DNA of 17,236 nucleotides from S141-55 sp964422065. GTDB lineage: Bacteria; Hydrothermota; Hydrothermia; WGAB01. The notes under the pieces are model-generated. The model was not told the origin of the DNA, ran no database searches, and was given only the letters and a program-made list of their open reading frames with translations. This document shows positions 1 to 6,510 of the stretch, piece by piece. How positions within the stretch are numbered: the first letter of the stretch is position 1; each line of letters opens with the position of its first letter. Location: the NCBI GenBank assembly GCA_964422065.1, contig CAYQZW010000030.1:1-17236 (forward strand). Direction: 5' to 3'. The position numbers and the translations under genes are program-made.

Positions 1-15
1 CCTTAGGGGAGATTC

Positions 16-1044
16 TCAAAGTTCCTGGCCCGCCCGGACGATCACAACAGCAAACATGAGTACACCCGCAAGAAACGCCCCGATAAAGACGAACGGGACC
101 CCCACATCCTTCCGATACGTAAATCCACTGGCCTGATAGGTATCCAGGAGGACAATCTTCACCCCCTCTACACTCACCGGACGGCCAGGGGCCAACCGCC
201 CCACAAACTCCCATTGACCATGCGCCACGTAGACAGGGATCAGTGGCTGAAGTTCCTTAACGCGCTGAGGTTGACGGAAGAAGTATAACTTGCCCATCTG
301 ATACTCATCGAAGAGGAGCATCGGGGAAAGGCCTGGCACCACCACAGGTCTCCCAGTTTGGACTTCCTTGACCCCTAAAGTATCAGTACCCTGGACCACT
401 GCGATCTTTGCATACTGGTGGTAGAAGGCCTGATAGACCCAGATGTCCTTGTAATGTAAGGGGGCATTGACCTCTATCACTCGATGGTCAACCAGTCGGT
501 CGTCGTCGTAAAGTTCCACATCGGAGAAGTAATCCTTCGTGTAGATCTTCCCCTGGAAACTCACATAGTCGATCCAGAAACGGTTCAGTTTCAGTTTGAG
601 GCCCGGCAAGCCATGTAATTCTGCAGACTCACCATTTTTGAGAAGGACTGCACCATCCACTTTCGTTACCGCCGTAAGGATGAAGCCCGCCAGCATAACC
701 AGGAAAAGAAGATGGAAGAGCCGGGTTGCTGCTTTGACGGCCACAGAACTGCGGAATCCAGTCGTGGGCAAAGCCCGAACCAGGGTCACAAAGGCATCAA
801 GGTTCCCTACCAAGAGATTGAGGAAAAACAGGGCAACCACGGTGAAGAACCAAGGAGAATGGTAGATATCCGTGATCTTCAATGTCTGGAGAATCCTTGC
901 CGTTGTCTCCCCAAATAGGGTCCGGTAAGCAGCATCTGTCGCATTCTGGGGGATGATGGTCCCTGTGATCAAGAAGGGGATCATCAACCCTGAGAGAACG
1001 ACGGCCGTCTTTGTAGACTTCAAAATCCGATAGATTTGTTTCAT
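16..1044 (-). CDS. resB: ResB-like cytochrome c biogenesis protein (System II)
   Basis: ResB works with CcsA (ResC) in the membrane complex that exports heme and attaches it to apocytochrome c outside the cytoplasmic membrane. The 342-aa protein has the ResB layout. Three N-terminal hydrophobic segments come first, including TAVVLSGLMIPFLITGTIIP and PWFFTVVALFFLNLL, then a large non-membrane domain of about 190 residues rich in beta-type sequence, then a last membrane helix near the C terminus. I chose the ATG at 1044 because AGGAG at 1052-1056 stands 7 bases upstream. A longer frame to 1080 overlaps the end of ccsA and has no such site. It lies 10 bases downstream of ccsA and is surely co-transcribed and coupled with it. 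ResB proteins diverge widely, so it is recognised mainly by topology and neighbour. The gene is complete; its stop lies 15 bases from the window edge. Confidence 0.9.
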   Translation of the reverse strand: MKQIYRILKSTKTAVVLSGLMIPFLITGTIIPQNATDAAYRTLFGETTARILQTLKITDIYHSPWFFTVVALFFLNLLVGNLDAFVTLVRALPTTGFRSSVAVKAATRLFHLLFLVMLAGFILTAVTKVDGAVLLKNGESAELHGLPGLKLKLNRFWIDYVSFQGKIYTKDYFSDVELYDDDRLVDHRVIEVNAPLHYKDIWVYQAFYHQYAKIAVVQGTDTLGVKEVQTGRPVVVPGLSPMLLFDEYQMGKLYFFRQPQRVKELQPLIPVYVAHGQWEFVGRLAPGRPVSVEGVKIVLLDTYQASGFTYRKDVGVPFVFIGAFLAGVLMFAVVIVRAGQEL

Positions 1045-1051
1045 TTCCAGG

Positions 1052-1056
1052 CTCCT
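1052..1056 (-). promoter_or_regulatory. Shine-Dalgarno site of resB, overlapping the ccsA stop
   Basis: On the minus strand the ccsA stop codon TAG is part of TTTTAGGAG, and AGGAG is followed by a 7-base spacer and ATG. The site decides the resB start at 1044 and suggests that ribosomes finishing ccsA reinitiate on resB. Confidence 0.75.
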
Positions 1057-1849
1057 AAAAGGTATGGAGGCTCCCGACACTAAAGATCCTGGTGATATAG
1101 TTCACACCGATGTAAGTGAGGAGGACAAAGAGAAACGCCAAAACGTTCATGGGAAATGCCCATTTTTTTCGCCAATCCGGGTGGATCGAGATATGGAGGT
1201 ACATCACATAGCCGAGGAAGGTAATCAGAGACCATACCTCTTTGGGGTCCCAGGCCCAATACCGGCCCCAGGCCTCGTTAGCCCAAGTACTGCCCATCAT
1301 GATCCCGGTCCCCAAAATTGGTAAGCCAATCAACGCTGCAGCTCGTGCGTAGTTCTTTTCACCCGCTGTTGATGTTAGGGTAGGGAAGATCCGCTGACCG
1401 AGATCGGCACTAAAAGCGAGCAAAAAGAAGGCATAACTCAAGAGTACGGTCGGAACATGGATAAAAAACCAAAAACTCTGGAGCGCGGGGGATAAGGGCG
1501 CCATTTCCGGTGAGGCCACAAACTCAGCGAAATATAGCGCAATCAAGTTGATTAATAAGGCCACAGGGAGCGGTCGTGGATCCCGAGTCCGAAGTTCAAA
1601 TCCCAAAAGGACGAGTCCGATAAACCACGTCAGGGTGACCAAACTCTCGTAAAGGGTTCGGTACGGGGGGTGTCCAGCATTGACCCAACGGACGGCAAGA
1701 GCAACGATCTGGAGAAGGACGGCGAAGGTGAGCATCACACGCCCTGCAACCTGAACATTCGCCTTTCTCAGGGCATGGAGTGTATAGAGACCAAACGCAA
1801 AAAGATAGAAAACAAAGGCCAGCCGTAAGACGAGCGTTTCCATGTCCAT
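1055..1849 (-). CDS. ccsA: Cytochrome c assembly protein CcsA/ResC (heme-handling WWD protein)
   Basis: CcsA is the multi-spanning heme channel and synthetase half of System II cytochrome c maturation. The 264-aa protein has about eight hydrophobic segments. It carries the tryptophan-rich WWD signature WGRYWAWDPKEVW at residues 194-206, the conserved histidine of FFIHVPTVLLSYAF (H131), and a C-terminal GVNY...GSLHTF stretch whose histidine (H262) matches the family's GLHSY motif. These features make the call firm. Two in-frame ATGs compete for the start: M1 at 1849 and M3 at 1843. Neither has a Shine-Dalgarno site. A promoter at 1850-1879 would place the transcript start at or very near the M3 codon, so the true protein may begin at 1843 (262 aa) on a leaderless mRNA. 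It forms a two-gene unit with resB. Its presence implies c-type cytochromes and hence some respiratory chain. Confidence 0.95.
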   Translation of the reverse strand: MDMETLVLRLAFVFYLFAFGLYTLHALRKANVQVAGRVMLTFAVLLQIVALAVRWVNAGHPPYRTLYESLVTLTWFIGLVLLGFELRTRDPRPLPVALLINLIALYFAEFVASPEMAPLSPALQSFWFFIHVPTVLLSYAFFLLAFSADLGQRIFPTLTSTAGEKNYARAAALIGLPILGTGIMMGSTWANEAWGRYWAWDPKEVWSLITFLGYVMYLHISIHPDWRKKWAFPMNVLAFLFVLLTYIGVNYITRIFSVGSLHTF

Positions 1850-1879
1850 ATTTTACATGGGGAAGACAGGGGGTGTAAA
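1850..1879 (-). promoter_or_regulatory. Predicted sigma70-type promoter of ccsA-resB
   Basis: On the minus strand, TTTACA (1874-1879, 5 of 6 to TTGACA) is followed by an 18-base spacer and TAAAAT (1850-1855, 5 of 6 to TATAAT). The -10 box directly abuts the first ATG of ccsA. Counting 7 bases on from the -10 box puts +1 on the A of the second ATG (1843), which predicts a leaderless transcript. The call rests on consensus matching only. Confidence 0.55.
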
Positions 1880-1918
1880 GAAGTGATTGAGTAATCAATA
1901 CAAGTTACGAAAGATTGT

Positions 1919-2731
1919 CTAAAGTCCTTGCAAGCTTACAATACGCTGGAGATAGAACGACCGAAAATCCTCTCTCAGGTGGCAATACGCGTCCAACCGG
2001 TTCCCACGAACGGCCAACGGCTCGACGATTCGTTCGGTTTTCCCCGCCACAGGGGAGTCATAAACGATGCGCAAGAAGCGATGCTCTCGGACCACGCGAA
2101 GAACCTCCAGGCCTCTGCGGGTGTATCCTGAGTCCACCAACCGCTTGATCATTAGATCCTGGAGAGTCCGATAGCCCTCACGGACAAACCAATCCAACGC
2201 CTTGATCCAGATCTTTAGGGTCATCTGTGCATCGGGAAGGGCTCGGTGTCCTGGTTCGACGCGGACTCCCATGGCCTTGGCAAGTTCCCGAAGCCCCCTC
2301 TTTCGCTTCATCTTGAAGAAATATCGACCCAGGAAGTAGGTATCAATGGTATAATTGAACCGGGGGAGTTTGCCGGCTCGCCTCAATTCCCGGTTCAAAA
2401 AAGAAAGATCCAGACTCGTCAAACTATGTCCAACAAAGACACACCCCTCGGTCAACTCATAGACCGTGTCTGCTATCTGTCGGAAAGTGGGGGCGTCTTC
2501 CACCATCTCTTCGGTAATGCCATGGATGTTTTTGGAGTAAGGAGAGATCTTGGTCTCGGGATTTAACAACTGGCTAAACGTGATCAATTTTTCACCCTTT
2601 TTATAGCGGAGGATCGCAAGTTCCAGAATCCCATCGTGGCGGAAAGAGGTCCCCGTGGTTTCCAAGTCAATCGCGCAGTAGGTAATCTCTTCCAGAGGGG
2701 TCTCAGCGGGGATCAGATGGGGGTGTGTCAT
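1919..2731 (-). CDS. DEDDh 3'-5' exonuclease (DnaQ/PolC-epsilon type) with C-terminal WYL-like domain
   Basis: Residues 15-185 form an RNase-T/DnaQ-like exonuclease. Exo I is IDLETT (D22, E24), Exo II lies in GHSLTSLDLSFL (D108), and Exo III is GHRALPDA (H162, D167), so all metal ligands of a DEDDh nuclease are present. Residues 210-270 do not belong to that fold. They read like a WYL domain: a helix, then LRIVYDSP, a short G-KTER turn, then IVEPLAV, RLDAYCHLRED and FRSFYLQRI, although the W-Y-L triplet itself is degenerate. WYL domains sense ligands or nucleic acid in bacterial regulators and in some helicases and nucleases. A role in DNA repair or RNA turnover is plausible but unproved. The ATG at 2731 is preferred over 2761 because AGAGGT at 2736-2741 precedes it. 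It overlaps the tadA end by 29 bases, so the two are translationally coupled. Confidence 0.85.
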   Translation of the reverse strand: MTHPHLIPAETPLEEITYCAIDLETTGTSFRHDGILELAILRYKKGEKLITFSQLLNPETKISPYSKNIHGITEEMVEDAPTFRQIADTVYELTEGCVFVGHSLTSLDLSFLNRELRRAGKLPRFNYTIDTYFLGRYFFKMKRKRGLRELAKAMGVRVEPGHRALPDAQMTLKIWIKALDWFVREGYRTLQDLMIKRLVDSGYTRRGLEVLRVVREHRFLRIVYDSPVAGKTERIVEPLAVRGNRLDAYCHLREDFRSFYLQRIVSLQGL

Positions 2732-3185
2732 GGTGACCTCTGAGTTTTCGGAAGAAGGCATCCATCAACTGCTGAACCTGTTCGGTGAGGGGACCTTGCC
2801 GGAAGATCGGCAACGGTCCGATCCGATAGGATTCCAAAGGCTTGTACCGGCTCCCCAGGGCGCCCATCCGGGGGTCCGGCAGCGCATAGACCACCTCACG
2901 AATCCGGGAAAGTAGAATCGCACCAGTACACATCAGACACGGCTCCAGGGTGACATACAGCGTACAATCTTGAAGGCGCCACTGTTTCAGGAAATGTGAG
3001 GCCGCGGTGATGGCAAGGATTTCGGCATGGGCCGTGGGATCCTGGAGGGCTTCCACACGATTGTAGCCTTTACCTGCAATGCGATCTCCACACACCACCA
3101 CCGCCCCTACGGGAACTTCATCTTCTTCGTAGGCTTTCTGCGCTTCTTGTAAAGCGAGTCGCATGTAGTATTCGTCGAAATCCAT
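2703..3185 (-). CDS. tadA: tRNA-specific adenosine deaminase TadA
   Basis: TadA deaminates A34 to inosine in the anticodon of tRNA-Arg(ACG), letting one tRNA read CGU, CGC and CGA. The 160-aa protein has the full zinc-deaminase signature: HAE (H53 zinc ligand, E55 proton shuttle) and PCLMC (C83 and C86 zinc ligands). It also has the N-terminal YYMRLALQEA helix and the VPVGAVVV strand typical of TadA. PDPRMGALGS after the zinc site is the usual TadA continuation and separates it from cytidine and guanine deaminases. The ATG at 3185 is the best start by alignment with family N termini. No Shine-Dalgarno site is visible: the 17 bases between the tRNA and the ATG are all pyrimidines. It lies directly behind tRNA-Arg(ACG), its own substrate, and runs into the exonuclease gene. 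Confidence 0.96.
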   Translation of the reverse strand: MDFDEYYMRLALQEAQKAYEEDEVPVGAVVVCGDRIAGKGYNRVEALQDPTAHAEILAITAASHFLKQWRLQDCTLYVTLEPCLMCTGAILLSRIREVVYALPDPRMGALGSRYKPLESYRIGPLPIFRQGPLTEQVQQLMDAFFRKLRGHHDTPPSDPR

Positions 3186-3202
3186 GGGAGAAAAGGAAAA
3201 AG

Positions 3203-3276
3203 CGCGCCCGGAGGGACTCGAACCCCCAACCTACGGATTCGTAGTCCGCCGCTCTATCCTGTTGAGCTACGGGCGC
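3203..3276 (-). tRNA. tRNA-Arg(ACG)
   Basis: The minus strand folds into a complete 74-base cloverleaf. It has a 7-bp acceptor stem GCGCCCG/CGGGCGC, a D arm GCTC/GAGC, an anticodon stem GCGGA/TCCGT around the loop CTACGAA, a 5-base variable loop, and a T arm GGGGG-TTCGAGT-CCCTC. The anticodon is ACG (A34, C35, G36). A20 in the D loop and C35 are the known arginine identity elements, and the discriminator is G73. CCA is not encoded. A34 is the TadA target, and tadA starts 17 bases downstream. Seventeen of the 21 stem pairs are G-C, in keeping with a warm habitat. Confidence 0.97.
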
Positions 3277-3287
3277 GTTGGCCTTTA

Positions 3288-3316
3288 TGTATACATCACG
3301 TTGCCGGAAGGGTCAA
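3288..3316 (-). promoter_or_regulatory. Sigma70-type promoter of tRNA-Arg(ACG) (and likely tadA)
   Basis: Minus-strand TTGACC (3311-3316) is separated by exactly 17 bases from TATACA (3288-3293). The -10 box ends 11 bases before the tRNA 5' end, which leaves a very short 5' leader for RNase P. It lies between the pfkB-like stop (3326) and the tRNA. No other promoter was seen before tadA, so it probably also drives tadA and the exonuclease gene. Confidence 0.75.
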
Positions 3317-3325
3317 GCCAATCGC

Positions 3326-4267
3326 TCAACCCGGGGTGATCCTGAGCCACGTCTCGGGCAACCAGGTCCGCAACGCATGAAGTCGGGCAATTTCCACCGC
3401 ACGGCCCAATGCGTGGTCTACATCTTCCGTCCGGACCCATTCCACAAAAAATGCCGCCCCAAACACATCCCCACATCCGGTAGGATCCTTGGCGGGAACA
3501 GACGGAACGGGTTGCCAAAAGACACGGATGTGGGACCCCTGCCGTGTCCCGACCAGGATCGGTCCTGAGCCCCGAGTCACAAGAACCACGCGCGGCCCCA
3601 TCCCCAACATCCATCGGACCACCGCCTCCTCCTGTTTTTGGTCCTGGATGTCCATCCCTGCGAATGCGCGGAGTTCTTCCATATTCATCTGGAGAAGGTC
3701 CACATAGGACACCACCTGTTGCCAAGAGGGGAACGGGGAAAGCACAAAACCCCCTGTCTCTGGGTCCAACCGTCGGACCCAACTGTGGACATCCAGGAAA
3801 AGCCATCCTGTGGTTGCGTAAGAAAGGGTTCGTAAGGTCTCCACCGTGAGGTCGTCCGGGTAGAGCATGTTGACGTAAAACGCCTCGGCATCAAGGAACT
3901 CCGTGAAGGCTTGAAATGAGAGACGATGATCCCCAGGTTGGAAAAACTCCTTTCGCTCTTCGGGAGTGACATAAAGAAGTTGGTTTTGATGGGTTCGGGT
4001 AGACACGCGAACGCCACGAAGGTCTACTTGGGGGAACTGCTGGAGGAGTTTTTGCCACGCAGGCCAGACCTCTTGCCCCACCTTGCATACCGGGAAAATC
4101 CGATCTTCCGGGTTCGCCAACTTGGCAAACGTCAAAAGGCTATACGTGATCCCTCCCCAAGTGTGGACTTTTGTGCCGTTGTAGCGCTGGATAGTATCTA
4201 CCACAGGGGACCCGATCACGACCCAACGAATCGGGGAAGGGATGGACGAGGACGAAGGAACGTTCAA
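3326..4267 (-). CDS. PfkB/ribokinase-family sugar kinase, substrate unknown
   Basis: PfkB-family kinases phosphorylate sugars, nucleosides or related small molecules with ATP. The 313-aa length is typical. The C-terminal signature DPTGCGDVFGAAF (residues 261-273) supplies the anion hole and the catalytic base D267. VVLVTRGSGPILV (227-239) matches the nucleotide-side strand and turn, and LLQMNMEELRAF holds the usual N-x-x-E pair. The N-terminal substrate side is atypical: WGGITYS (37-43) keeps the GG turn but lacks the common following Asn, so the substrate cannot be named. The start is a TTG at 4267, 6 bases after the arsR-type stop and without a clear Shine-Dalgarno site, so reinitiation from the upstream gene is likely. 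Downstream initiation codons in the first 20 residues cannot be excluded. It is the last gene of the groES-groEL-fmdB-arsR series. Confidence 0.87.
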   Translation of the reverse strand: MNVPSSSSIPSPIRWVVIGSPVVDTIQRYNGTKVHTWGGITYSLLTFAKLANPEDRIFPVCKVGQEVWPAWQKLLQQFPQVDLRGVRVSTRTHQNQLLYVTPEERKEFFQPGDHRLSFQAFTEFLDAEAFYVNMLYPDDLTVETLRTLSYATTGWLFLDVHSWVRRLDPETGGFVLSPFPSWQQVVSYVDLLQMNMEELRAFAGMDIQDQKQEEAVVRWMLGMGPRVVLVTRGSGPILVGTRQGSHIRVFWQPVPSVPAKDPTGCGDVFGAAFFVEWVRTEDVDHALGRAVEIARLHALRTWLPETWLRITPG

Positions 4268-4273
4268 GACGTT

Positions 4274-4624
4274 TTAAGACTCTAAAATGCGGCGAACACG
4301 GTCTGTATGTTGACGCACCAATTCACTGGCGAGGTCTAAAAGCGCCGGAACTCGATCTGAGGAAAGGGTGTAATAGATATTCGACTGACTTTTGCGTTTT
4401 CGGATCAAGCCTGCACGATGCAGGATGGACAAATGGCGAGACACTGCCGATTGTTTAACTTTGAGCAAATCAATGAAGTCTCCCCCACACAACTCCCGTT
4501 CTTTTAGGAGTTCCAGGATATAGATTCGTTTGGGGGAAGCCAGGGCCTTAAAGATCACGGCGCGTGGGTCTTCATCCCCCCGAGTTGTCATCTTTCCCGG
4601 ATCCGTGATCTTTCTTTTTGCCAT
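4274..4624 (-). CDS. ArsR/SmtB-family winged-helix transcriptional regulator
   Basis: The protein has 116 aa, or 105 if it starts at the second ATG (4591). Residues 22-90 form the ArsR winged helix: AVIFKALASPKRIYILELL (helices 1-2), a recognition helix in KQSAVSRHLSILHRAGLI (57-74), and a wing RKRKSQSNIYYTLS. Family members repress by binding operator DNA as dimers. The metal box ELCxCD of classical ArsR reads ELCGGD here. One cysteine (C46) remains and the second is Gly, so metal sensing of the ArsR type is doubtful; a redox or other signal, or no ligand, is possible. The gene overlaps fmdB by 53 bases from 4624 or 20 bases from 4591. The family-average N terminus favours 4591, while the weak AGAGAG before 4624 favours the longer form. 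It is followed by the PfkB-type kinase after 6 bases, so control of that kinase or of its own operon is a reasonable guess. Confidence 0.88.
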   Translation of the reverse strand: MAKRKITDPGKMTTRGDEDPRAVIFKALASPKRIYILELLKERELCGGDFIDLLKVKQSAVSRHLSILHRAGLIRKRKSQSNIYYTLSSDRVPALLDLASELVRQHTDRVRRILES

Positions 4625-4814
4625 GGCTCTCTTTGTTTTTGTAGTCGGTTACGTAAAAGCCGCTGCCTTTAAAGACCAATCCGACGCTCCCGGAGAAAAT
4701 CCGTTCCATGGGACTTTCGCACTGGGGGCAAAGAACCTCCGGTTGTTCTCCTGGGAGGACCAGGACTTCCTGGACGTAACCGCACCGTTTGCACCGATAA
4801 TCGTAGAGTGGCAT
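4572..4814 (-). CDS. FmdB-family putative regulatory zinc-ribbon protein
   Basis: The 80-aa protein begins MPLYDYRCKRCG, the hallmark start of the FmdB (CxxC_CXXC_SSSS) family. It continues with a second pair, LCPQC, giving a four-cysteine zinc ribbon in residues 8-32, followed by FKGSGFYVTDYK, another strongly conserved stretch. The tail from about residue 60 is low-complexity, rich in Lys, His, Gly, Ser and Asp, and probably disordered. The role of the family is unknown despite the name. I chose the ATG at 4814 over 4841 because the family begins exactly at MPLYDY. The nearest SD-like AGGAAG lies about 13 bases upstream, inside the stem of the perfect hairpin at 4826-4859, so access to it may be limited by that structure. 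Its 3' end overlaps the ArsR-type gene. Confidence 0.88.
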   Translation of the reverse strand: MPLYDYRCKRCGYVQEVLVLPGEQPEVLCPQCESPMERIFSGSVGLVFKGSGFYVTDYKNKESHGKKKDHGSGKDDNSGG

Positions 4815-4825
4815 GGTGATTTTTG

Positions 4826-4859
4826 GGCTTCCTGGGGGCATTGCAGCCCCCAGGAAGCC
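4826..4859 (-). terminator. Perfect 14-bp hairpin between groEL and fmdB (attenuator or weak terminator)
   Basis: GGCTTCCTGGGGGC and its exact complement GCCCCCAGGAAGCC are separated by 6 bases. In the minus-strand transcript the hairpin begins 13 bases after the groEL stop. It is followed by CAAAAATC, not a U-tract, so it is not a classical intrinsic terminator. The structure is certain; its role is not. It may protect the groESL mRNA 3' end, act as a processing site, or reduce read-through into fmdB-arsR-pfkB. Confidence 0.45.
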
Positions 4860-4872
4860 GGATTTTCAATCT

Positions 4873-6495
4873 TTAGAACTCGTCGTAGCCGCCACCCGGT
4901 GTGGGCGGAGTCTCTTTCTTCTCTTTGATTTCGGTCACCAGCGCCTCGGTCGTCAGCAGCAAGGACGCGATGGAGGCCGCGTTCTGAAGGGCAATCCGCT
5001 CCACCTTTGTCGGGTCAATGATCCCGGCCTCGAACATGTCCACAAATTCGCCGGTCAGCGCATTAAACCCCTTGTTCGCATCGAGTTTCTTCACCTCTTC
5101 AACGATCAGGGCGCCTTCGAACCCTGCGTTCTCCGCAATCTGTTTGAGCGGTTCTGTCAGGGCCTTCCGGACGATATCCGCACCGATCTTCTGATCGCCT
5201 TCAAGGTTCAGTTTATCCAAGGCACTCAGGGCTCGGATGTATGCCACACCGCCGCCCGGAACGATCCCTTCCTCCACTGCAGCCTTGGTGGCATGGAGTG
5301 CATCTTCAATTCGGGCCTTCTTCTCCTTCATCGCCGTCTCGGTCGGCGCACCGACGTAGATCACCGCAACCCCACCTGCAAGTTTCGCAAGACGCTCTTG
5401 CAACTTCTCACGGTCGTAATCGGACTTGGTCTCCTCAATCTGGGCCTTGATTTGCTGAATCCGAGCCTGGATCTCCTCCTTCTTCCCGTATCCTTCAATG
5501 ATGGTGGTGTTATCCTTGGTCACGACCACCCGCTTGGCGCGTCCGAGGTCCGACAATTGGGCAGACTCCAGTTTCATCCCAGCTTCTTCGGAGATCACGC
5601 GACCCCCGGTGAGAATGGCGATATCCTGGAGCATCGCCTTCCGACGTTCGCCATACCCGGGCGCCTTCACGGCACAGGCTTGGAGGGTCCCGCGAATCTT
5701 ATTGACCACCAAGGTTGCGAGGGCCTCACCCTCAATATCTTCCGCGATCACAAGGATCGGCTTGCCCTGCTGAGCCACTTTTTCAAGGACCGGGAGAATG
5801 TCCCGAATCGAGGAGATTTTCTTATCGTGGATCAGGATGAAGGGCTCTTCCAGGACCGCCTCCATCTTGTCGGCGTTGGTCACGAAGTACGGGGAGACGT
5901 AGCCGCGGTCGAACTGCATCCCTTCCACGATCTCCACGTATGTCTCAATCCCTTTTGCCTCTTCGACGGTGATCACACCGTCCTTCCCGACCTTATCCAT
6001 CGCCTCAGCGATCTTCTCGCCGATTTCCATGTCGTTGTTCGCGGAGATCGCGGCAACCTGAGCAATCTCTTTCCGTTCTTTGACCTCGCGAGAGAGTTTC
6101 CGCAGTTCTTCAACGACCGCGTCTACGGCCTTGTCGATCCCGCGCTTCACTTCCATCGGATTCGCGCCAGCGGTCACCTGCTTGAGTCCTTCGCGATAGA
6201 TGGCTTCAGCAAGCACCGTTGCGGTCGTGGTTCCATCCCCAGCCACGTCAGAGGTTTTAGACGCCACCTCCTTGACAAGTTGAGCGCCCAGGTTCTCAAA
6301 CGGATCTTTCAACTCAATCTCTTTGGCCACCGTGACCCCATCTTTGGTCACGGTCGGAGACCCCCACTTCTTTTCCAGAACGACATTTCGGCCCGAAGGT
6401 CCGAGGGTGACCTTCACGGCCTTCGCCAGGGTCTCCACACCTCGTAAAATCGCTCTCCTGGCTTCCTCGTTATACCGAATGTCCTTTGCTGCCAT
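4873..6495 (-). CDS. groEL: Chaperonin GroEL (Hsp60, large subunit)
   Basis: GroEL forms the double-ring ATP-driven folding chamber in the cytoplasm, capped by GroES. The 540-aa protein matches the family from end to end. It has TLGPSGRNVVLEKKWGSP near the N terminus, D52, the nucleotide-binding DVAGDGTTTATVL with D87, the hinge and apical domain with GRGY-type sequence at FDRGYVSPYF, and EEGIVPGGGVAYIR before the C-terminal equatorial helices. The start at 6495 has an excellent AAAGGAGGT 7 bases upstream. It follows groES by 15 bases and is co-transcribed with it. The C terminus ends TPGGGYDEF in place of the common GGM repeats, so the flexible tail inside the cavity is short and has an acidic-aromatic end. 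A single groESL pair is seen in the window. Confidence 0.99.
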   Translation of the reverse strand: MAAKDIRYNEEARRAILRGVETLAKAVKVTLGPSGRNVVLEKKWGSPTVTKDGVTVAKEIELKDPFENLGAQLVKEVASKTSDVAGDGTTTATVLAEAIYREGLKQVTAGANPMEVKRGIDKAVDAVVEELRKLSREVKERKEIAQVAAISANNDMEIGEKIAEAMDKVGKDGVITVEEAKGIETYVEIVEGMQFDRGYVSPYFVTNADKMEAVLEEPFILIHDKKISSIRDILPVLEKVAQQGKPILVIAEDIEGEALATLVVNKIRGTLQACAVKAPGYGERRKAMLQDIAILTGGRVISEEAGMKLESAQLSDLGRAKRVVVTKDNTTIIEGYGKKEEIQARIQQIKAQIEETKSDYDREKLQERLAKLAGGVAVIYVGAPTETAMKEKKARIEDALHATKAAVEEGIVPGGGVAYIRALSALDKLNLEGDQKIGADIVRKALTEPLKQIAENAGFEGALIVEEVKKLDANKGFNALTGEFVDMFEAGIIDPTKVERIALQNAASIASLLLTTEALVTEIKEKKETPPTPGGGYDEF

Positions 6496-6510
6496 AGGTC
6501 CAACCTCCTT

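Noticed and set aside
1045..1080. resB start at 1080
   Set aside because: It overlaps the ccsA end and lacks an SD, while the ATG at 1044 has AGGAG at ideal distance.
4813..6447. A 544-codon open frame on the plus strand opposite groEL
   Set aside because: It is a mirror of the highly conserved groEL codon pattern. It has no ribosome site or family-like motifs, and the complementary frame is beyond doubt.
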